From NCBI RefSeq assembly GCF_001542625.1, contig NZ_CP016279.1:5084001-5148000 (forward strand): a stretch of DNA of 64,000 nt, written 5' to 3'. Every line of letters begins with the position of its first letter. Positions within the stretch are counted from its first letter, which is position 1. This stretch comes from Streptomyces griseochromogenes (lineage in GTDB: Bacteria; Actinomycetota; Actinomycetes; Streptomycetales; Streptomycetaceae). The notes under the pieces are model-generated. The model ran no database searches, was not told the origin of the DNA, and saw only the letters and a program-made list of their open reading frames with translations. Of the stretch, positions 17,590 to 26,237 are shown one piece after another. The translations under genes and the position numbers were made by a program.

Positions 17590-18875
17590 TAAATCGCACG
17601 TTCCTGAACGGGATCCCGGGATTCCGGGTGATCTGGATCATCGGCTGGGGCGACGGCACGCAGCGCCGCCTCGACCCGGCGGTTGCTGGTCATGGTCGCG
17701 GTGACGGTGGTCATAGTGAGGAGGAGGCCGGCGGCGGCGTAGAGCGGGGTGCGTACGTCGTAGGTGGTGGCCAGCCAGCCGCCGAGGAAGGCGCCGAACG
17801 GGGCGGCGCACATGGCGAGCATGCGGGAGGTGGAGGCGACCCGGCCCATCAGGTGGGCGGGGACGATCGCCTGTCGGAGGGAGGGGCCTAGCACCATCGT
17901 GGCGCCCATGCCCGCGCCGCAGACGGCGAGCGCGAGGCCGGCGACGTACGGGTTCGGGGCGGCGGCAAGGCCCAGGATGGCGAGTCCCTCGACCGCGGCC
18001 GTGCAGGTCAGCGCGGCGCCGGTGCCGAGTCGTCGGCCGAGGAAGGAGGCGATGCCCGCGCCGAGCAGACCGCCGGTGGCCTCCGCCGTGAGGAGCAGGC
18101 CGAAGCCGAAGGTGTCGATGCCGAGCCGGTCGTGTGCGAAGAGGGCGAGTACGGTCTCCACGGCGAGGAAGGCGATGTTCCCGACCGCCGGACGCAGCGC
18201 GAGCCCGAGCAGCAACTGATCCCGGAATACGTACGAGGCGCCGGCCCGCGCCTGCCGCAGCAGCGACTCACGGGCCTGCGGTACGGGCCGGGGTGCGGCA
18301 GGCAGCGACCGTATGAGAAGTGCGGAGAGCGTGAACGAGACCGCGTCGGCGAGCAGCGGGAACGCCCGCCCGAGGGCGAGCAGGGCACTGCCCGCGGGCG
18401 GCCCGGCGAAGCCGGACGCGGCGGTCTGGGTGCCGCGCAGGCGGGAGTTGGCACGCTCCAGGAGCGCGGGGTCGCGGCCGAGCAGATCCGGTAGATAGGC
18501 CGTGGCGGCCGTGTCGAAGAAGAGTCCGCCGAGGCCGAGGAGGAAGGCGACGGCCGTGAGCAGTGGAATGCTCAGTACGTTGAGCGCGGCCGCCGCCGCC
18601 GGTATCGCGAGCAGCACCGCACGCGCCGCGTCCGTGACCCACATCGTGCGCCGACGGTCCCAGCGGTCCACCAGCGCACCGCCGAGCACCCCGAAGAGTA
18701 GCCACGGCAGCGTTCCGGCGGCCGTGACGACGGCGAGCGCCATCGGATCCCGCGTCAACGTCAACGCGAGCAGCGGCAGCGCGGCATGCGACACTCCGTC
18801 ACCGAGCGAGGACACCGTCTGCGCAGTCCACAGCCGTCCGAACCCGGTCGGCAGCTTCCGAACGTCTGAGGTCAC
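17589..18875 (-). CDS. MFS drug-efflux transporter
   Basis: 428 aa with about twelve hydrophobic segments. The N-terminal half shows QTVSSLGDGVSHAALPLLAL and the loop signature GGALVDRWDRRRTMWVTD (the G-x-x-x-D-R-x-x-R-R motif between segments 2 and 3), typical of macrolide/siderophore-type DHA3 pumps. Its start overlaps the stop of the upstream regulator (ATGA at 18872-18875), so the two are one operon. The stop codon TAG (17589-17591) is formed by the right end and target duplication of the IS5 element, so a few native C-terminal residues are probably lost. The last charged residues follow the final membrane segment, so function may survive. Confidence 0.9.
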   Translation of the reverse strand: MTSDVRKLPTGFGRLWTAQTVSSLGDGVSHAALPLLALTLTRDPMALAVVTAAGTLPWLLFGVLGGALVDRWDRRRTMWVTDAARAVLLAIPAAAAALNVLSIPLLTAVAFLLGLGGLFFDTAATAYLPDLLGRDPALLERANSRLRGTQTAASGFAGPPAGSALLALGRAFPLLADAVSFTLSALLIRSLPAAPRPVPQARESLLRQARAGASYVFRDQLLLGLALRPAVGNIAFLAVETVLALFAHDRLGIDTFGFGLLLTAEATGGLLGAGIASFLGRRLGTGAALTCTAAVEGLAILGLAAAPNPYVAGLALAVCGAGMGATMVLGPSLRQAIVPAHLMGRVASTSRMLAMCAAPFGAFLGGWLATTYDVRTPLYAAAGLLLTMTTVTATMTSNRRVEAALRAVAPADDPDHPESRDPVQERAI

Positions 18876-19411
18876 TTGGCGTCCCCTTCGGCCTGCTCGC
18901 GCGATGCCGGGTGGAACAGTGCGAAGACGAGTGACGCGTCCGGCAGCGACGGATCGGACAGCTCCCGGTACTCGTCCGCCAGTGCCTGCAGCCGCGCCCC
19001 CAGCTCCGCGAACTGCTCCTCGGTGAGCCGCAGATGCGCCATCCGCACATGCCGCTCGCCATCCACCGGCGCTGCCTCCAGGTCCGCCACCGCATGCCGC
19101 ATCAGCACATCCGGGCCTCCCTCACCCGGATCCGGCAGCACGATCGCCCGCGCGGCCATTGCGTAGTACCGCTCGGTGACCCCCCGGACCTTCCGAGTTC
19201 GCACCACCTTCACCAGGCCGGCTCGCTCCAGCAGCCGTACGTGATAGCTGGAACTTCCCTTCGCAAGGCCCACTCGCTCGGCGATCTGCGTAATCGTGGC
19301 GGGCTCGAAGCGGAGCACGGCCATGATCCGGTGACGCGTGAGATTGGAGACGGCGCGTAGCTGCTCGTCAGTGGTGACGTGGAACGTCTCGGGAAGATCA
19401 TCGGTAGGCAT
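18872..19411 (-). CDS. ArsR-like HTH regulator of the MFS pump
   Basis: 179 aa. The winged-helix domain is LTRHRIMAVLRFEPATITQIAERVGLAKGSSSYHVRLLERAGL (described here as one block, residues 23-65), with recognition helix KGSSSYHVRLLE. The C-terminal part is a helical sensor domain. ATG 19411 lies just inside the operator palindrome. No cysteine metal site of classic ArsR proteins is visible, so a drug or other organic ligand is more likely. It is co-transcribed with the MFS gene. Confidence 0.85.
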   Translation of the reverse strand: MPTDDLPETFHVTTDEQLRAVSNLTRHRIMAVLRFEPATITQIAERVGLAKGSSSYHVRLLERAGLVKVVRTRKVRGVTERYYAMAARAIVLPDPGEGGPDVLMRHAVADLEAAPVDGERHVRMAHLRLTEEQFAELGARLQALADEYRELSDPSLPDASLVFALFHPASREQAEGDAK

Positions 19412-19417
19412 GCGCCC

Positions 19418-19441
19418 AATGGTCAATGATTCTTGACCATT
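19418..19441. promoter_or_regulatory. Operator palindrome of the HTH/MFS operon
   Basis: aatggtcaa (19418-19426) and ttgaccatt (19433-19441) are perfect 9-bp inverted arms around a six-base spacer. They lie 7 bases upstream of the regulator's ATG, the expected place for an autorepressor site. Confidence 0.75.
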
Positions 19442-19579
19442 TGGCAAGGGAGTTTTTTCGGGCTACCGGAAGCGGCTGTCCAGCACGTGAGCCCTTCGCT
19501 GCCGCGCTCTCCTTCTCGAACTCGCTCACCCCGCACCCTGGCGCCTTCGCTCCGTCTGTCGCGGAAGCTCGGCCGCACC

Positions 19580-20089
19580 GCCCGAGTCCTGTCCGGCAGG
19601 ACCGACCTGCGCCCGGAGCTGAAGACGTGCCACGCCTTCCTCGACACCGGAGACACCCTCGTGGTCCCCACGCTCGACCGCTGCGGCCGCAGCCTCCAAG
19701 ACCTCATCAACATGGTCGCTGAACTCCGTACGCGCGAGATCGGTTTCACCTCGCTGCACGAGAACCTGGACGCCATCACCCCCGGCGGCCGGTTCGTCTT
19801 CCACGTCTTCGCCGCCCTCGCGGAGTTCATTCGCGAAGTCATCGTCCAGGACACCCGCGAGGGCCTGGCCGCCGCTCGCGCCCGCGGCCGGGTCGGCGGA
19901 CGCCCCACCGTCGCCACCGAGGAAGTCCTCAAGGCCGCCCGCGACCTGCTGCTCGACCCCGGCCGTTCCATCACCTCGATCGCCAAGCTCCTCGGCGTCT
20001 CCCCGGGCACTCTCTACAACCACATCCCCGACCTGCGCGAACTACGCACGGGCGCCGTGCCCCGTCAGCTCGAAGAGCCCGCGCAGTAG
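19580..20089 (+). pseudogene. Serine recombinase (resolvase), N-terminus lost
   Basis: From SGRTDLRPELKTCHAFL the frame follows the Tn3/Hin-type resolvase through DTLVVPTLDRCGRSLQDL, FTSLHENLDAITPGGRFVFH, EFIREVIVQDTREGLAAARARGR and the C-terminal helix-turn-helix RSITSIAKLLGVSPGTLYNHIP. The first 50-60 residues, with the catalytic Ser, are replaced by unrelated low-complexity sequence from the regulator's upstream region. It is therefore catalytically dead, though it could still encode a DNA-binding fragment. Confidence 0.85.
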
Positions 20090-20776
20090 GCGGACCCGAG
20101 CAAGATCAATCTCAGCGGCACTTTCTGTACCTCAACTACTCACACCCGGGTCTGTATCGAGTGGATTGGCAGTGCCCGCGGGGAGGTGCGGTGGGCCGAT
20201 AGCCTGACCGAGCCTCGGATGCGCGATGAGGCCGAGGCCCTCGTGGAGATCCATGATGACCGCTACGGATTGCTCGCCTTCCGCGAGATGGAGTACACCC
20301 CTGGGGCCGCTCGCCGCGGGCCTGGACGGTGCTGGCTGTGGCCGCCTGCGCCAGGCCCCCGAGGAGTTCGCCCGTGCCCAGCGAATCAGCCCCTACCCGG
20401 TCGAGCTGGGGACGCAGGCCTGTATGCCTTCGTAAACCAGACCGGAATCCCCAAGACCTCACTCCACCGCTACCTCGGGCAGCCTCCGCCACGCCGTCCG
20501 GAGGCGCGCAATGACCCCGACTCCTGACCCGCAGCAGGTCGAAATCATCGGACAAAGCGGAAACCTGGCGCGAGCAGCGCTCGACGGCACCGCTGTGCTG
20601 CCAAAGACGCGCCGGACATGGAAAGCTGATCCGGACCAGGGTGGCCGCCTTGGCGAACTCCTTTGCCGTTTGGCGGGTTTCTGGGGCATGCCGCCCTCGC
20701 GGTCGCGTCCTGATCCCCATCACGCCGGCGCTGCAGCAGGAGGGACAGGAATGTTTGAAACGGGGGAGGCGTGGCG
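20090..20776. other. Long stretch without a supported gene
   Basis: Short frames on both strands show patches of coding composition (for example DEAEALVEIHDDRYGLLAFREME near 20230-20295), but no start, stop or motif pattern holds together. It is probably decayed genes between the resolvase and the kinase. Confidence 0.4.
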
Positions 20777-22129
20777 ATGCGAGATCAGCTCCTCGGGGAC
20801 CGTTACCGGTTGGTGCGGCAGCTCGGCGAGGGCGGAATGGGGCACATATGGGAGGCGCAGGATGAGACGCTGGGCCGGAACGTCGCGGTCAAGGTGATCT
20901 CCCTGCTCGCCGGTGGCGGAAGCCGCGGCGACGAGGCCCGCGCCAGATTCCTGCGCGAGGCACGGATCACCGCCCAACTGCAGCATCCCGACATCGTGAC
21001 CATCCACGACCTCGGCGAGACCGGCGCGGGAAACGAACGGGTCCCGTTCCTGGTGATGGAGCTGGTCCGAGGCGAGGGCCTGGACACGATGCTGCGCCGA
21101 GGTGTCGTCACCCTGGCGGACGCGGCCCGATGGGGCTCGCTGATATCTGACGCGCTTGCCGTGGCGCATGCAGCCGGAATCATGCACCGGGACATCAAGC
21201 CGTCCAACATCCTCATCACGCCTTCCGGCGCCGTGAAAGTCCTCGACTTCGGCATCGCGAGGGCAGTCGACCCCTATGCGACCGCGGACCGGCTCACCCA
21301 GACCGGCTTCATCGTGGGCACACCCCCCTACATGGCGCCCGAACAAGCACGCGGCTTCCCAGAACCGCGCAGCGACCTGTACGCCCTCGGCTGCCTCCTC
21401 TTCGAGCTGATCACAGGCCGGCTGCCCTTCCAGGCCCCCGACACGGTGGGATACCTCTCGGCGCACATCACCCAAGAGCCGCCCACACCCAGCTCGGTAT
21501 CCACCGGCGTCCCCTCCGCGTGGGACGACCTCGTGCTGAGGCTGCTGGAAAAGGACCCCGATCAGCGATACCCGAACGCCACCGACCTCGCCCAGGCACT
21601 ACGACACCTCGACCGCACACCTGAGCCCGTCGGAGGCCCCGCGCCACCAGCAGGAGGGGCCGCCCAGCCCCCCTCCATGACAGCAGCGATTCCGCTTCCG
21701 CCTGTGGCCCCCACCCGCAGAGCGAGTAGCCTCCCCCCACGGCCGGACACCGCATCGACGCATACGCCGGCACGCCGTGGCCGTGCGACACGATTCGTCC
21801 TCCCGGTATGCCTATGGTTGCTCCTCACCTTGCTGGCCGTCGCCTCGTCGGACATCGGGGTTCCGGTCGCCCTGGCTCTCACCTGGGTGTTGACGGCAGT
21901 ACTCACACCGCGCTCCAGAAGCCTGACGCGCGGGACGGGGTACGCGGCCGTGGCGGCCATCCCGGTGAACCTCGTAAAGATTGCGATCCATTACCGGGAT
22001 CATTTGGACCTCTCAGCAAGGTGGCCCTTCCTCATGGTGGTTGTCCTGACCATCGCGGCGTACTGCTACCGCGACATCAAGACCCGGCGAGCGGCACGTT
22101 CGAGCTCGACATGGGCAACCGGATCGTGA
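20777..22129 (+). CDS. Eukaryotic-type Ser/Thr protein kinase with membrane tail
   Basis: 450 aa. The kinase domain (about residues 8-270) is complete: glycine loop LGEGGMGHIWEA, Lys in VAVKVI, HRDIKPSN catalytic loop, DFG in VLDFGIAR, and GTPPYMAPEQ. A Pro-rich linker (280-340) leads to a C-terminal block of about four hydrophobic segments (FVLPVCLWLLLTLLAV, VPVALALTWVLTAVL, GYAAVAAIPVNLV, FLMVVVLTIAAYCY). There is no PASTA or other outside sensor domain. ATG 20777 is chosen because GGGGGAGG lies 7 bases upstream; GTG 20771 is too close to it. No target gene is adjacent. Confidence 0.92.
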   Translation: MRDQLLGDRYRLVRQLGEGGMGHIWEAQDETLGRNVAVKVISLLAGGGSRGDEARARFLREARITAQLQHPDIVTIHDLGETGAGNERVPFLVMELVRGEGLDTMLRRGVVTLADAARWGSLISDALAVAHAAGIMHRDIKPSNILITPSGAVKVLDFGIARAVDPYATADRLTQTGFIVGTPPYMAPEQARGFPEPRSDLYALGCLLFELITGRLPFQAPDTVGYLSAHITQEPPTPSSVSTGVPSAWDDLVLRLLEKDPDQRYPNATDLAQALRHLDRTPEPVGGPAPPAGGAAQPPSMTAAIPLPPVAPTRRASSLPPRPDTASTHTPARRGRATRFVLPVCLWLLLTLLAVASSDIGVPVALALTWVLTAVLTPRSRSLTRGTGYAAVAAIPVNLVKIAIHYRDHLDLSARWPFLMVVVLTIAAYCYRDIKTRRAARSSSTWATGS

Positions 22130-22514
22130 TCACGCACACGACTTCGGACATCCATGCAGGCGACTTCGGAAATTGACAGCACGACCGCTGCCAGCTCCCG
22201 ACCAGTCAGATGACTCGCTGGGGTCAAATCGGTCGATTCCGCCACCAGTCGCGAATCCGATCGGAACGGCCTGTCCACCTGCGGGAACGGGACGCCGATG
22301 CATTCGAATCCTGTCGCCCTTCAGCCTCCCCAATTCGCACCCAAGGGCGGGCGGCAGACCGCCGCCGGGCCCCGCCCGGCCGACCCGAGGAAGGCCCAGG
22401 CGCCCATGGCCGACCGGATATACCTGCGCCACTCCACCGACAAGGAGACCGACGCCCGCCAGCGCTCACGCGGCTCTTTGCTGCTGGGCAGCAAGGGCGC
22501 GCGCCGCTGCGCGA
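22130..22514. other. Intergenic stretch between kinase and TrmO-like gene
   Basis: Contains the resolvase N-terminal fragment at 22406 and otherwise nothing I can support. Confidence 0.4.
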
Positions 22515-22531
22515 TCACCCGCCCGGGGTGA
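22406..22531 (+). pseudogene. Resolvase N-terminal fragment
   Basis: MADRIYLRHSTDKETDARQ is the start of a serine recombinase, with the catalytic Ser in the R-x-S-T motif. After about 20 residues the homology stops and the frame closes at 22531. It is a separate fragment from the C-terminal piece at 19.6-20.1 kb. Both are on the plus strand, but the order is reversed, so they may be halves of one gene rearranged or two different genes. Confidence 0.6.
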
Positions 22532-22919
22532 GGAGGGGTTTGATGTCCAGGATCGGGGTTGCGTTGAGGGCTTCGAGGTTGCGGACGTGCACGCGAGTGT
22601 CCGTGATCGAGAGGATGTGGATGGTGTGCAGGCCGATCGGGTTGGGCCGGTCGGGCGCGCGGGTGGTGAACACGCCTGTGCAAGGGCGGGTGGCGTCGCC
22701 GCGTGGGTGGACGGTGAGTGTGTCCCGGTCGGCTCGGTCGAGCCAGGTGAGCAGGAGTATGTCGGTGCCTGGGGCCAGGCCTTCCAGGGCGGGGGCGTAC
22801 CGGTCGTCGAAGACGAGCCAGGCGTCGGGGGCTCCCTCATCGGGCTGCCGGGGTGCTGCCGTCCGGTCGGTCAGCGTCGATTCGACGTGTCCGATCGGGC
22901 GCAAGGTGTACGTGGTCAA
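22515..22919 (-). CDS. TrmO/TsaA-like tRNA m6t6A methyltransferase family
   Basis: 134 aa, the length of a single TrmO (YaeB, UPF0066) beta-barrel domain. LRPIGHVESTLTDR opens the domain, followed by DAWLVFDDRY, LTWLDRADRDTLTVHP and the signature TGVFTTRAPDRPNPIGLHTI, then LDIKPLL. These enzymes N6-methylate t6A37 in tRNA using S-adenosylmethionine. The E. coli-type C-terminal extension is absent, as in many actinobacterial stand-alone forms. The start is taken as TTG 22919, which aligns with the family start. Confidence 0.88.
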   Translation of the reverse strand: MTTYTLRPIGHVESTLTDRTAAPRQPDEGAPDAWLVFDDRYAPALEGLAPGTDILLLTWLDRADRDTLTVHPRGDATRPCTGVFTTRAPDRPNPIGLHTIHILSITDTRVHVRNLEALNATPILDIKPLLTPGG

Positions 22920-23172
22920 GAGCGATGGATCCTCTTCTGGGTCGGGCCGGCAAGGGGGAGGCAACTGGCCCGGTGGCCTCTGGGGCTTTGGCTGGTTCCG
23001 GCTCCAGGGCGCCGCATCGTGGCCGTCGCCGCCATCCGCATCCGGCCGCGGGCGATGCGGCGGGCTCGGGGGAGGCCCCCGCCTTCGGAAACGCGCAGCG
23101 TCATGCTGTCCTTGTGGTAGATGTGTTTGCCATAAGGGCACCGCCGAAACCGTGGATGCGACTGCCGCCGTG
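22920..23172. other. Intergenic stretch, nothing seen
   Basis: No gene, clear terminator or repeat is seen between the TrmO-like gene and the sigma-factor gene. Confidence 0.4.
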
Positions 23173-24114
23173 CTAGGCGCTGTCCGGCTGTCGCGAGGAT
23201 CGGCGGGTCAGGCTCGCTTCGCGGAGAATCGCCCAGGCGTCCGCGACAGGGCCCATGTGCCGGAGCTTGTCGGGGTTGATGACGGTGCGGATGGCCTGGA
23301 TCCGGCCGTCGAGGATGTCGAGCGCCCACGTGCCGAGGATGTTGCCGTCCCGGGCGCGGAGGATCGCGCCGGGCTGGCCGTTGACCTCGCGTAGCTCCAC
23401 GACGCCGCCGACTCCGGTGAACAGCGGGGCGAATACGGCGACCCGGCGCGCTACGTTGTCGATACCGAAGGCGCCTTCCTTGCCCCACAGCGGGGCCTTG
23501 CCCCCGCCGTCACCGGCCATCTGCACGTCGTCGGCGAGGAGTTCCCGCAAGGTGTCGACGTCGCCGTCGCGGAAGGCGTCGAAGAAGCGCGTCGCGAGCT
23601 CCTCGCGTTCCTTGCGGTCTGCTTCGAACCGGGGTCGGCCCGCGTCCATGTGGCGGCGTGCCCGCACCGCGAGTTGCCGGCACGCCGCCTCGGAGCGCCC
23701 CACCGTGGAGGCGATGTCCGGGAAGCCGAACGCGAACACCTCTCGCAGCACGAACACTGCGCGCTCGACCGGGCTCAACCGCTCCAGCAGCAGCAGGGCT
23801 GCCATCGACAGCGAGTCGGACAGTTCCGTGGAACGCTCCGGGTCCTGGTAGGGGTCTGTCAGCAGCGGTTCGGGGAACCAGGGCCCGACGTACGCCTCGC
23901 GCCGCATCCGCGCCGACCGCAGGACGTCGATCGAGATCCGGGTGACCACCGATGACAGGAACGCCTTGGCCGACGCCGGTTGCGCCGGGGAGGTCTCGTA
24001 GCGCAGCCAGGTCTCCTGCACCGCGTCCTCCGCCTCGCTCACACTGCCGAGGATCCGGTAGGCGATCGCGAACAGCAGCGACCGCAGCTCCTCGAACTCC
24101 TCCGTCCGCGTCAC
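23173..24114 (-). CDS. ECF41-type sigma factor with NTF2-like tail
   Basis: 313 aa. Region 2 is [27 protein letters not shown], region 4 is ERLSPVERAVFVLREVFAFGFPDIASTVGRSEAACRQLAVRARRHM (here marked as residues 113-158). Residues 185-305 form a SnoaL/NTF2-like domain. Two family hallmarks are visible: WFPEPLL in the linker between regions 2 and 4, corresponding to the WLPEP motif, and DGGGK in the C-terminal domain. In this group the tail replaces an anti-sigma factor and tunes activity. Its ATG overlaps the stop of the partner oxidoreductase gene (ATGA), so the two are translated together. Confidence 0.93.
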   Translation of the reverse strand: MTRTEEFEELRSLLFAIAYRILGSVSEAEDAVQETWLRYETSPAQPASAKAFLSSVVTRISIDVLRSARMRREAYVGPWFPEPLLTDPYQDPERSTELSDSLSMAALLLLERLSPVERAVFVLREVFAFGFPDIASTVGRSEAACRQLAVRARRHMDAGRPRFEADRKEREELATRFFDAFRDGDVDTLRELLADDVQMAGDGGGKAPLWGKEGAFGIDNVARRVAVFAPLFTGVGGVVELREVNGQPGAILRARDGNILGTWALDILDGRIQAIRTVINPDKLRHMGPVADAWAILREASLTRRSSRQPDSA

Positions 24115-25043
24115 GACAGCTCCTCGTCAAAGCCCTGCCGCCACGACGGGTAGCGCAGCTCCCAGCCGAGTTCGCGCTTTGCCTTGGCGTTGGAGAAGCC
24201 GCGCCCCTCGGTCATCATCGTCACCGCCACCTCGCCGGCGAACAGCTTCGCCAGCCATACGGGCATGCGTATCGGCTTCTTCGCGCCCGTGCACGCGGCC
24301 AGATACGGCAGCCACTGGCTCGCCGGGGCCGGCTCGTCGTCGACGATGTTGAAGATGCCACGCGCCTTCTGCTCCACCGCCATGACGGTCGCGCTCGCCG
24401 CGTCGTCGACATGCACCCACGAACTGTAGCCGGTGCCGCGCCCCACCAGCGGGAACTGCCGCTTGCGGATGAGCTCCACCTGGTCGTCCGTGGCACCCGG
24501 CCCGTAGAACCCGCCGTAGCGCAAGGCCGCCCCGTCGGCCTTGAGGACCGCTTCTTCGAGATGTCGGACAGCCGCCATTCCCGGGGCGGCGGACGTCCCC
24601 AGCATCGGGTCTGTCGGGTCTTCCTCGGTCTTCACCCAGCCGCCTTCGCGGATGCCGTTCCCGTTGGCGTAGCTCTGTGCCACGACATGGGGTGCGCCGG
24701 TCACCTCGGCGGCGGCCAGCAAGTGGTCCGTGCCCTCGGTCCGCAGTCGGTTGGTGGTGGCGAACCAGCGGTCCATGTGCTTGATGTCGGGTTTGCCGGC
24801 GTGGGCCGGGGAGATCGCGGTCATCTGGTGCACGATCACGTCCGGCTGGGCCTGGGCCACCGCCCGGCCGACCGAAACCTCGTCCAGGCCGTCCATGACG
24901 ACCCCTTCCGCGCCCAGCTGCTGCAGCAGTCCCAACTTGGCCGCACTGGTCGTCGTCGCGGTCACCTGGTGCCCGCGGGCGACGAGCCGCGGAAGCAGCC
25001 GCCGCCCCAGCACCCCGGTTCCGCCTGCCACGAAAACCCGCAT
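24111..25043 (-). CDS. NAD(P)-dependent epimerase-like oxidoreductase, ECF41 partner
   Basis: 310-aa extended short-chain dehydrogenase. VFVAGGTGVLGRRLLPRL is the Rossmann nucleotide loop. VAQSYANGNG occupies the place of the catalytic Ser region, and YGGFYGPGATDD gives the usual Y-x-x-x-Y/GPG area. VHVDDAASATVMAVE is the substrate-domain motif common to NAD-dependent epimerases. ATG 25043 has GGAAGG 8 bases upstream; the other in-frame ATG at 25049 is too close to it. The gene is preceded by a clear ECF41 promoter and is followed by the sigma factor itself. Epimerases and oxidoreductases are standard ECF41 targets. The substrate is unknown. Confidence 0.9.
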   Translation of the reverse strand: MRVFVAGGTGVLGRRLLPRLVARGHQVTATTTSAAKLGLLQQLGAEGVVMDGLDEVSVGRAVAQAQPDVIVHQMTAISPAHAGKPDIKHMDRWFATTNRLRTEGTDHLLAAAEVTGAPHVVAQSYANGNGIREGGWVKTEEDPTDPMLGTSAAPGMAAVRHLEEAVLKADGAALRYGGFYGPGATDDQVELIRKRQFPLVGRGTGYSSWVHVDDAASATVMAVEQKARGIFNIVDDEPAPASQWLPYLAACTGAKKPIRMPVWLAKLFAGEVAVTMMTEGRGFSNAKAKRELGWELRYPSWRQGFDEELS

Positions 25044-25085
25044 GACCATCACCTTCCGCTTCGGACGCGTATCTCTGCCACCCAA

Positions 25086-25112
25086 GACGAGACAGCCCCG
25101 CTCCCTGTGACA
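25086..25112 (-). promoter_or_regulatory. ECF41 promoter
   Basis: On the minus strand TGTCACA (25112-25106) is followed after exactly 16 bases by CGTC (25089-25086). This matches the published ECF41 consensus. Transcription would start about 35-40 bases before the ATG of the epimerase-like gene, giving an autoregulated two-gene operon. Confidence 0.85.
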
Positions 25113-25337
25113 CCAGCGGCGAGGAGACCGGAGAAATACGGCGGCGGCCCGGCCACAGGCCGACCGTCTCGCCCACCGCCGGACGGCGTACTTCCCTCCC
25201 GTAGCGTTCCGCCTCACCGTCCGGCACCCGCAGGCTCCAGCTGTTCATCAGGCCGTCATGCACGGCAAACGCGCAGCCGCGAGGCCACATCGCGGCAGGC
25301 GGGCGCGGATCGGTGGCAGCGGGTCACCCTGCCGCCG

Positions 25338-26228
25338 TCACGCCACCGTGCTCTCGTCACCCGCCACGGGGAACCACTCGCCCGACACCAGAGCCGGAAC
25401 ACCGTGGCCGGTAAGGCGGGCGAATTCCGCAAGTCCGGCCACTTGGCGAGCCCCGAACGAGTAGTCCAGCGCGTGGCCGAAGTAGCTTTCCAACGTGGGC
25501 ACGTCGAACGGCTCCCAGCGGGCGGTGCGGGCGGCGAGCTCGGCGTTCTCGGCACGGGCGAGGTCGCGGGCGGCCAGCAGACCGCGGTGCGCCGCCGCGA
25601 CGGCGACCGGCCGGCGCCGGGCCACCTCGCGGCGCACCGCCCAGACCGCGAAGACGAACGGCAGACCGGTCCACTCGCGCCACAGCCCGGCGAGGTCGTA
25701 CACCCGCGGCCCGGCGGGCGTCCGGCCCCGGGACACCGCGGCGTGCAGCGCCGCATCCCCGAACAGCACAGCGGCGTCCGCGCCTCGCAGGACGGAGACC
25801 GGGTCCCGGGAACCGGGCACGTACCGTGAGACCACGCCGTACCGCTCCTCCAGCAGGAGCTGCGCGAGGCGCCGGGAGGTGGGGCCGGCGGGAGCCAACG
25901 CGACGGTGGCGCCACGCAGTTCGTCCAAGCCCACGTTGCTGACCAGCACGGACGACATCATCGGCCCGTCACTTCCGGAGGCGATGCCGGGCAGCGCGAG
26001 CAGTTCTTCACTATGCCGCAGATAGGTGACGGCGGGCACCGCCGCGATATCGAGATCGCCCGCGAGCAGCCGCCGGGCGAGACGGTCCGGGGTATCCGCC
26101 ACCAGATCGACGTCCAAGAGCGCAGCGGTGCGGGCGAGCCCCCAGAACAGCGGCACGCAGTCGAGAAACCCGGTGTGCCCCAAACGCGGGCGGCGCCGCT
26201 CACGGTCGGCGTAGTGTCCGATCTCCAC
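25338..26228 (-). CDS. MqnA-like chorismate dehydratase family protein
   Basis: 296-aa periplasmic-binding-like fold of the futalosine menaquinone pathway (MqnA/MqnD family). LGHTGFLDCVPLFWGL is the N-terminal signature (the GxxxFLN-like motif), followed by DLVADTPDRLARRLLAGDLDIAAVPAVTYLRH (residues 40-70), SVLVSNVGLDELRGATVALAPAGPTSRRL and LFGDAALHAA. MqnA converts chorismate to 3-enolpyruvylbenzoate. No other mqn gene is in the window, so this may be a paralogue acting on another carboxylate. Start GTG 26228. An IS701 remnant begins 10 bases upstream, so the native promoter has been removed. Confidence 0.85.
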   Translation of the reverse strand: MEIGHYADRERRRPRLGHTGFLDCVPLFWGLARTAALLDVDLVADTPDRLARRLLAGDLDIAAVPAVTYLRHSEELLALPGIASGSDGPMMSSVLVSNVGLDELRGATVALAPAGPTSRRLAQLLLEERYGVVSRYVPGSRDPVSVLRGADAAVLFGDAALHAAVSRGRTPAGPRVYDLAGLWREWTGLPFVFAVWAVRREVARRRPVAVAAAHRGLLAARDLARAENAELAARTARWEPFDVPTLESYFGHALDYSFGARQVAGLAEFARLTGHGVPALVSGEWFPVAGDESTVA

Positions 26229-26237
26229 AACGGAATG

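Noticed and set aside
23952..25829. 625-residue plus-strand frame
   Set aside because: It is the antisense of the sigma factor, epimerase-like and MqnA-like genes. High GC keeps stop codons rare in this phase.
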